Source: a virus | IMG/VR virus record: IMGVR_UViG_3300044957_000733 | Span: 1-42,353 of that record | Direction: 5' to 3' (one strand) | DNA length: 42,353 nt | Shown: positions 39,822-42,353 of the stretch, one piece after another | How the letters are laid out: each line of letters begins with the position of its first letter | Position numbering within the stretch: the stretch's first letter is position 1 | Translations under genes and position numbers: made by a program | Notes under the pieces: model-generated | What the model was told of the DNA's origin: nothing | Seen by the model: only the letters and a program-made list of their open reading frames with translations | The model's database searches: none

Positions 39822-39829
39822 TATTTATC
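39822..39829 (-). promoter_or_regulatory. Late promoter GATAAATA of gp18
   Basis: GATAAATA on the minus strand, 36 nt upstream of the gp18 ATG, 12 nt before the terminase stop on the upper side of the gap. Confidence 0.55.
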
Positions 39830-39840
39830 AAAAAGTTAAT

Positions 39841-42353
39841 TTACATATATTGCCAAGTATATGAACGATCTCCATATTCATCAGCATACCAACGATCTCC
39901 ATCAATATCGGTAAAACTATTGTCACCTAAACCATCTTCAATGAATCCAAATGGTGCCATATCTTGTTCTATTTGATTTTTTTGTTCTTCATATAATCTT
40001 TTTCTTACATCTTGATCTGTAAGTTCTTTAAAGTAATCTTGAGAAACTAACCAGGCATAAATGACCAGGCACATTGCTAAATCGTCATTACATCCTTCTT
40101 CTGCCTCAAATGAATTATGTTTTTGAATGAATGTTGTAAGTTCACTCATAATTTCATAGTCATTCAGATATATCTTGTCTTCTTCAACCATTGTTTTTAA
40201 GTTTAAACAACCAACCTTTTTCACTGTTTTGGACATTTTTACACCAAGTTGTGTTTTCTTACCGGAAAATCCTTGGCCAACAATTTGTCCTGCTCTACCT
40301 CTCATGGAACACATTAATAAATTATTATATTCTAAATCATATTGAAGAATACTTGCGACTTGATCTCCAACATCATTTACTTCACATAAAATATAAGAAT
40401 CATTATAACTTTTAGCAACATCATAAATGATACTTGGAAATATCATAGGTTTAATTTCATTATTTCGATACTTTGCTACTACCTTATGTGGAAATTCTGT
40501 AATATCAATAACTACAAAAGCAGAATAATCATTACCAACCCCTCTTGCAACATCCACAGTAATGAGATAGTCGTGTTCATCAATAGAATCCACATAGACA
40601 TCTAAACCGGCGCTGCGAGTCTTGGGGGCATCATAGACGAGGGATCTGAGTTTTGACGGTGCAATTAAAGTATCGACAGAACCTAGAAACTCACATTCAA
40701 ACTCCACTTTAAATTGTTGTTCACTTGTGTTTGATATTGTTTGTGCTTTCCATTCCAAGTCTCTTCCTGGAACTTCACTCCAATGAACTTCAGTATGAAC
40801 ATATTCATTTTTACCTTTTTCTGCATCATGCCACATTCGGTAGAAGTGATTCATACCATGTGGCGTAGAAACGATGATTACCTTTGTTTGTTTACCTGAA
40901 GTAATCGTTGGATATACCGAGGCAAAAAATGATTCTGCAATATGATTCGGAACAAATGCAAATTCGTCCAAAAATAAAATATTGAATGACATACCACGAA
41001 CCGCAGAAGCAGAAGTAGAAGCAGCCAAGATCTTACTTCCATTTTCAAGTTCCAAAGAACCTTTATTCCAAGAGATAATACCTTGTTGCATCCATTTTGG
41101 TAAATTTTCATAAGCAGTTTGAAGTCGATCTAAAAGTTCTCTTGCAGTTGCTGCTTTGTTAGCAAGAATACCAATATTTACATTATCATTAAAGACTGCA
41201 TAATGAAGAAGATATGATACTACAGTAGTTGAGTTATGTGTTGGTATAAAAGTTTTACCGCATAAAAATAGATGATCGTCACTATCTACTTGAATACAAG
41301 CAACAGGAACACTATCAACTTTTTCTATTTTATGAATATAATGTCTATTTTCTTGAGGTCTAGTGGATTTTTTATTATCACATACCTCTATTTTTCTTGA
41401 AAGATTAAAAACTTTTTCTTTTGTACTAAAAGAAACTGTATGATAATAACTATCTTTTATTTTTTTATGTCTAACTTTTGATTTAATTCCTAAACTTGAT
41501 AATAACTCGACAAATTGTAATACAAACTCATAATTTTTTTGATAAAATTCGTAAGATCTTGTATTTCTTTTTACTGAACCATCAGTATCCATCAATCCAC
41601 GAAGAAGTTCCATGCGATCTTCAATGGATGATCTTAAATAATCTGTAGGAATATGTTTATTTTTTAATAAATTATATTTTTTTAGTTTAGAATATAAATC
41701 TCTTACCTTAAATCTAATGCAATTATTATTATTATTTTTTTCATATTCTACATCTATTTTTGTTTTGTAAAAATTAAAATCATTTTTATGTGAGATAATT
41801 CTTCCATCTGAAGAATAACCATCACCCAACCAAACGCCAAGAAGATATGGATCAATTTCTAAATTGTTCTTTTTAAATTTAACTGAATTTGATTTATGAA
41901 TAAAAAGTGATCCAGTGACTCCTCTTCCCTTTTTATTATTTGTTTTCGTTTGATATAATTTATAAATTTCTTCTGATGTTATAACTTTTTTTCCGGTTCT
42001 CCAAAAAGAACTATCAACTTCCCATAAATGTTCGGCATCAGCAATTATTTCTTCACCATTATCAAAATAAATCTTGTAACACTGATGGTTATACATTGTC
42101 TCAGTTTTCATAGTGACTGAGACAGATTTGCCAGAAGGGGAAAGTATATAATCACCTACACGCAAATCTCTCATAGTAGTCCAACCATTGGAGGTAGGTA
42201 TTGGAGTATCTAAGGATAATGCTTTACCCGTTTGACGAGGCATCTTACAGATATTAAATCTATTTTCATGAAATTTATTCACAAGTTTCTCTTGAAACGG
42301 ATACATTTTAAATGGTTGTAGTCCATGATCCAATGTAATAATTTTTACATAAT
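39841..42353 (-). CDS. gp17: Terminase large subunit gp17, 5'-truncated and interrupted by an intein
   Basis: The DNA-packaging motor continues past the right edge: the frame is open to 42353 (reads YVKIIT then LDHGLQPFKM), so the TTG at 42333 is not the true start. About 100 N-terminal residues should lie outside. Numbering from 42333, Walker A is split: RQTGK (33-37) and STT (368-370), separated by the intein. Walker B is ILFLDEFAF, motif III VSTPHGMN. The C-terminal RNase H-like nuclease shows DVARGVGNDYS, EVNDVGDQ and CNDDLAMC acidic residues. After splicing the ATPase and nuclease would be complete. Confidence 0.95.
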   Translation of the reverse strand, partial: YVKIITLDHGLQPFKMYPFQEKLVNKFHENRFNICKMPRQTGKALSLDTPIPTSNGWTTMRDLRVGDYILSPSGKSVSVTMKTETMYNHQCYKIYFDNGEEIIADAEHLWEVDSSFWRTGKKVITSEEIYKLYQTKTNNKKGRGVTGSLFIHKSNSVKFKKNNLEIDPYLLGVWLGDGYSSDGRIISHKNDFNFYKTKIDVEYEKNNNNNCIRFKVRDLYSKLKKYNLLKNKHIPTDYLRSSIEDRMELLRGLMDTDGSVKRNTRSYEFYQKNYEFVLQFVELLSSLGIKSKVRHKKIKDSYYHTVSFSTKEKVFNLSRKIEVCDNKKSTRPQENRHYIHKIEKVDSVPVACIQVDSDDHLFLCGKTFIPTHNSTTVVSYLLHYAVFNDNVNIGILANKAATARELLDRLQTAYENLPKWMQQGIISWNKGSLELENGSKILAASTSASAVRGMSFNILFLDEFAFVPNHIAESFFASVYPTITSGKQTKVIIVSTPHGMNHFYRMWHDAEKGKNEYVHTEVHWSEVPGRDLEWKAQTISNTSEQQFKVEFECEFLGSVDTLIAPSKLRSLVYDAPKTRSAGLDVYVDSIDEHDYLITVDVARGVGNDYSAFVVIDITEFPHKVVAKYRNNEIKPMIFPSIIYDVAKSYNDSYILCEVNDVGDQVASILQYDLEYNNLLMCSMRGRAGQIVGQGFSGKKTQLGVKMSKTVKKVGCLNLKTMVEEDKIYLNDYEIMSELTTFIQKHNSFEAEEGCNDDLAMCLVIYAWLVSQDYFKELTDQDVRKRLYEEQKNQIEQDMAPFGFIEDGLGDNSFTDIDGDRWYADEYGDRSYTWQYM
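41233..42222 (-). mobile_element. Intein with LAGLIDADG homing endonuclease in the terminase Walker A motif
   Basis: The 330-residue insert runs from A38 to N367 of the frame. Its start (ALSLDTPIPTSNGWTT, then LRVGD) is block A of the Ala-start inteins. Block B is in EEIIADAEHLWEV. The end FLCGKTFIPTHN is block G, followed by extein serine S368. The DOD endonuclease motifs are LLGVWLGDG (164-172) and LLRGLMDTDG (243-252), with HIPTDYL between. Both endonuclease motifs keep their acidic residues, so it may still be active. The insertion falls between GK and S of the phosphate-binding loop. Confidence 0.93.

Noticed and set aside
42331-42333. TTG as the start of the terminase
   Set aside because: The frame is open to the end of the window and the upstream codons fit terminase sequence, so the gene is truncated by the window edge.

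Overview
The window is part of the genome of a T4-like myovirus, most probably a marine cyanophage (Prochlorococcus/Synechococcus type). The order and identity of the recognisable genes follow the T4 core: terminase, sheath, tube, portal, prohead core, protease, scaffold, capsid, then UvsY/UvsW, gp55, gp47/gp46, gp45, gp44/gp62, RegA, gp43, UvsX, gp41, gp61 and NrdA. The cyanophage flavour comes from MazG, a small heat-shock protein, a CobS-like MoxR ATPase, a DUF3110 protein typical of cyanobacteria, and many small proteins of a cyanophage style. A related T4-like phage of another marine host (for example a Pelagibacter phage) cannot be excluded from sequence alone. The DNA is AT-rich. Every protein gene and the one tRNA lie on the minus strand, so transcription runs from high to low coordinates.

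Reading in transcription order: 42353-30461 is a morphogenesis block: large terminase (5' end cut by the window, interrupted by an intein), sheath gp18, tube gp19, portal gp20, core gp67, a virion protein, protease gp21, scaffold gp22, major capsid gp23 with a strong terminator, and a second tail-tube-like protein. 30464-22291 is recombination and late control: UvsY, UvsW, an Sm-like small protein, late sigma factor gp55, gp47, DUF3110, gp46, and a HExxH/von Willebrand A protein. 22267-21099 holds small accessory genes, two of which start with a capsid-targeting-like leader. 21029-8036 is the replisome: MoxR ATPase, a DUF3310-like protein, clamp gp45, an unknown protein, clamp loader gp44 and gp62 with a DruA-like protein between them, RegA, Hsp20, two Sm-like proteins, polymerase gp43, an overlooked 54-residue protein, UvsX, an aspartyl/asparaginyl-hydroxylase-like dioxygenase, helicase gp41 and MazG. 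7973-1103 is a second, mostly late, accessory block of virion-like and small membrane proteins with a tRNA-Ala(UGC). 1050-1 is primase gp61 followed by the start of ribonucleotide reductase NrdA.

Two promoter classes can be read. Late promoters (NATAAATA, T4 gp55 type) sit 21-37 nt before most structural genes and before uvsW. Consensus sigma-70 elements precede primase, the gp43 operon, gp55 and probably the MoxR gene. Six intrinsic terminators divide the strand. Two of the sigma-70-type promoters are built into terminator hairpins. The gp55 promoter shares its -35 box with a perfect consensus promoter pointing the other way, on a strand that otherwise has no gene.

The points most worth following up are the terminase intein in the Walker A loop, the divergent promoter pair at 28060-28110, the terminator-embedded promoters, the DruA-like protein inside the clamp-loader operon, the family of proteins with T4-type capsid-targeting leaders (including a nucleotidyltransferase), and several small duplications.
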